64,000 nucleotides of DNA from NCBI RefSeq assembly GCF_000524195.1, contig NW_020170407.1, forward strand, positions 662,883 to 726,882. The letters run 5' to 3'. This document shows, in pieces, positions 61,493 through 64,000 of the stretch; position 1 is the stretch's first letter; each line of letters starts with the position of its first letter. This stretch comes from Echinococcus granulosus (Eukaryota; Platyhelminthes; Cestoda; Cyclophyllidea; Taeniidae). Made by a program: the position numbers and the translations under genes. The notes beneath the pieces are model-generated. The model was not told where the DNA came from. It was given only the letters and a program-made list of their open reading frames with translations, and searched no databases.

Positions 61493-64000
61493 CTGAAATG
61501 TGAAAATCGGGTAAAAGTGTGGTCAAAATACAAAATAAGCAGTTGAATTTTACACATCACTAGAAGCCCATATAATCCCCTGTGAGGTCAATTTGTGTGT
61601 TTCTAGCCTCTGGCCATGATCGCGAAGATCAAACAGGCAAACGTTGACTGTGAATGATTTTAAAATAGGGGAATCCGGGTATTTAAAAATTCTAATAAAA
61701 TACTAGTGTTTCATATATTTTTGTTTAAATTCTAAAAGAAAATTATTGAACGGTCAAGAATCATGGGAGTTTTTGCACCGACGGAAGAGGGAATTTCACC
61801 AAAGTTCAAAGTAAAGTGATTTTTTTAAGTAAGCTGAGTTTAACGTCCGTAGACTGGCATTACTAAAAGAGAAGCCGTAAGGCTGATCAGAGAGGTTTTG
61901 GTCTCCCGGTTGCTTAGCGTGGATTATTTTGTATTTTTAAGTCAATTTCAAAGGCGTTTTGCCAGACATTAGTTAGTTGACAAATGACTACTATATTTGA
62001 GCCAGTTTGCACATGATTCGGTGGAGCTTATCACAAATAATACAATCTGTCTATTATTTTAAGATTTAATCCAAAATGGGTCAACCACTGGAAATTCCAT
62101 TCTGCTAAAATGGCAGATAATTTATCTGGCTTGCTGAAAATACTTTATTTACCACAGATGACACCCTAAAAAACGGTGACCTTTTACATTCGCAATTAAC
62201 TTAAACAATATTTAGAGGACCACTGGATAAATTATTGTTTAAATTTCCATTGTTTGCATTTCAGAAATTTCCATAAATACAATCCACTTAGCTATTTACT
62301 TTAAAAAAACAAGCTAGTAAAACGCTTGAGATATACCATTGAGCCATTTCCTTAAAGCATGGTCACGTAAACCCTGGTCTCATGCCACAAAATATTTACC
62401 AACTTTTCAAAGATTTAATTGTTTTATCATTCATCAAAAAGTATTGCGTGGTAGGATCCAGTGTTTCTGAGCATTTCCGATTTCATGGCATATTTCCATT
62501 CAAATTTAAACTATTCGATAGGCAAGATTTTTTGTTGGAAAGCAGTACAAACTGGTTCATCTCTGTTGGAAGATTAACAACCGGAAATTGACATTCATAA
62601 AGAAGTGCAGGTGCTGTAGGTTGGTGATGCAAATGAATGCGGGGTAGGCGGGAAATAGGATGGTGCCAGTGTGGCGAATACTTGTTTGCAAGTGGTAGGG
62701 ATGACTGGTCATGTTAAGCTGCGTGCATTTGAAGAGTTGGGCTTAATACAAGTATACGAACTTTTCCGGATGGAATATAATTGCAACGCTACATCCACCT
62801 ATTGAATATGTGCCAATATTGATCGTGTCCAAAAAAACAAGAACCTTATTGGCGAAAAACACACTTTTTCGTAACTCGATATGGAACTGGTTCCAGGGCT
62901 CCGCCCGTAGGATTCCGAACTAGCGCTCGTTTGAGCTAAAGAATTGGAAACAGAATGAATGTATTATTTGTTTTCTAGAACTCGAACTATAACATGGTAT
63001 GCATTTGCGCATTCTATTTTGAAAACGACTTCTTTTGTACAAGCTGATGACCTTGACATATTTTTTCTTACATTTGTAGTATATGATTGGTGTAGCCTTG
63101 CACCACCTTGATTTAGCATCTGTATTATGTGCTCTTAAATGATATTACTTACAGTAGCTAACTTAGTGGTTTTGGAAACACGTGAAAAAGATGTGATCCT
63201 ATCATTTACCTGTAAGAGGAAGTCAGGTTCTTTGAGTGCTTATAGGGTATAAGACAGTTTGTGATTAAGACTAAACCTCAAATGCGCCGCACAATCCATT
63301 TTTGTACAGCTACAAAACACGATATCAAAAAATTCACGCGAGACAGTTTTAATCGAGTGCGAAAGATTTTGAGCAAAAATTACGACAAGAATCAAAGTGT
63401 GCGATTTCGGTATTGTCCTAAACGCGAATCAATAAGGCTTGAAATTTAAATATATATTTTTACATACTTTTTCAAACATTCATTGAAATAACTCTCTCTT
63501 AATTATATACATTACATCATTTCTTCTAGTTTCTTATTGAGGATAAGGAATTGATTTCTTGTTAAAATACTAACCGTCCTGACGTTTTGATTTGAAGAAA
63601 ACTTCCGACTGGCAAACGATAAACAGGTATTGCTAACAACGACTGCTTGTACACAGAAAAGCGCCCTCTAAGCACTAATACAATCCTACATATTCGGTAA
63701 AAGGCAAAGGGATGGCATTGACGTAAAAGTTTGATAAAGAAGTTAGCTGCATTAACCACCCACAAATTTATGGTATCGAATTTGCGACGAATTTAAAAAT
63801 ATCCAAACAAGGTCCCTATTGTTTTGATACAGCTAGCCGCTTATAATGAGTTTTCGTATCATTAATAAATAACGAGATTGCAAAAACACATTGAAACGGA
63901 AATGAATGCTGATCTAAGATAAACCGATAAACCAAATTCTCGTGTTTCGTTGGATTCTTCAGAGTACTTTGCAACCACATTTATGAAAATGGTTTAATGA
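61493..64000. other. Right edge, no gene placed
   Basis: Upstream exons of the minus-strand P4HA gene are expected here or beyond, including the HxD iron-binding exon, but none was recognised. Short open frames on both strands show no known domain. Confidence 0.35.

Overview
This is animal nuclear DNA: AT-rich, with genes split by many GT-AG introns. The recognisable proteins are TFIIS, RICTOR, a Cys-loop anion channel and prolyl 4-hydroxylase. Very short introns (34, 40, 68 and 76 nt) sit among introns of several kb. Together with a divergent GluCl-type receptor and divergent but complete RICTOR and TFIIS proteins, this points to a flatworm (Platyhelminthes), probably a parasitic fluke or tapeworm. 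That placement is an inference. No species marker is visible.

Layout, left to right. (1) 623-3403, minus strand: N-terminal exons of a probable NMDA-type (GluN2-like) glutamate receptor that runs off the left edge. (2) 3.4-12.6 kb: mostly AT-rich DNA without a recognised gene, apart from an unidentified minus-strand candidate exon near 9.8-10.3 kb and a GC-richer patch at 6.54-6.87 kb. (3) 12648-15546, plus strand: a complete seven-exon gene for elongation factor TFIIS (312 aa), whose last exon encodes only Phe-Cys-stop. (4) 18071-49164, plus strand: RICTOR, the defining subunit of TORC2, reconstructed here as about 26 exons over 31 kb. One intron uses a GC donor. Its introns carry an antisense Ty3/gypsy integrase relic, a possible gag relic and a tRNA-derived SINE-like repeat. 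(5) 50465-52045, plus strand: a full-length glutamate-gated chloride channel-like subunit (526 aa) in one uninterrupted exon. (6) 53010-53782, plus strand: two exon-like blocks of an unidentified gene. (7) 53.8-59.8 kb: no gene seen. (8) 59801-61492, minus strand: the last two recognised exons of a collagen prolyl 4-hydroxylase alpha subunit, whose upstream part lies towards or beyond the right edge.

The genes are not an operon and do not form a pathway. The neurotransmitter receptor genes (NMDA-like and GluCl-like) flank housekeeping genes for transcription elongation (TFIIS) and growth signalling (RICTOR/TORC2), with collagen maturation (P4HA) at the right end. Exon boundaries were set by eye from splice consensus, codon phase and remembered homology to vertebrate proteins. 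Boundaries that are unresolved are marked. I found no convincing previously undescribed system. The unusual points are gene-structure oddities, channel-pore substitutions and unidentified exons.
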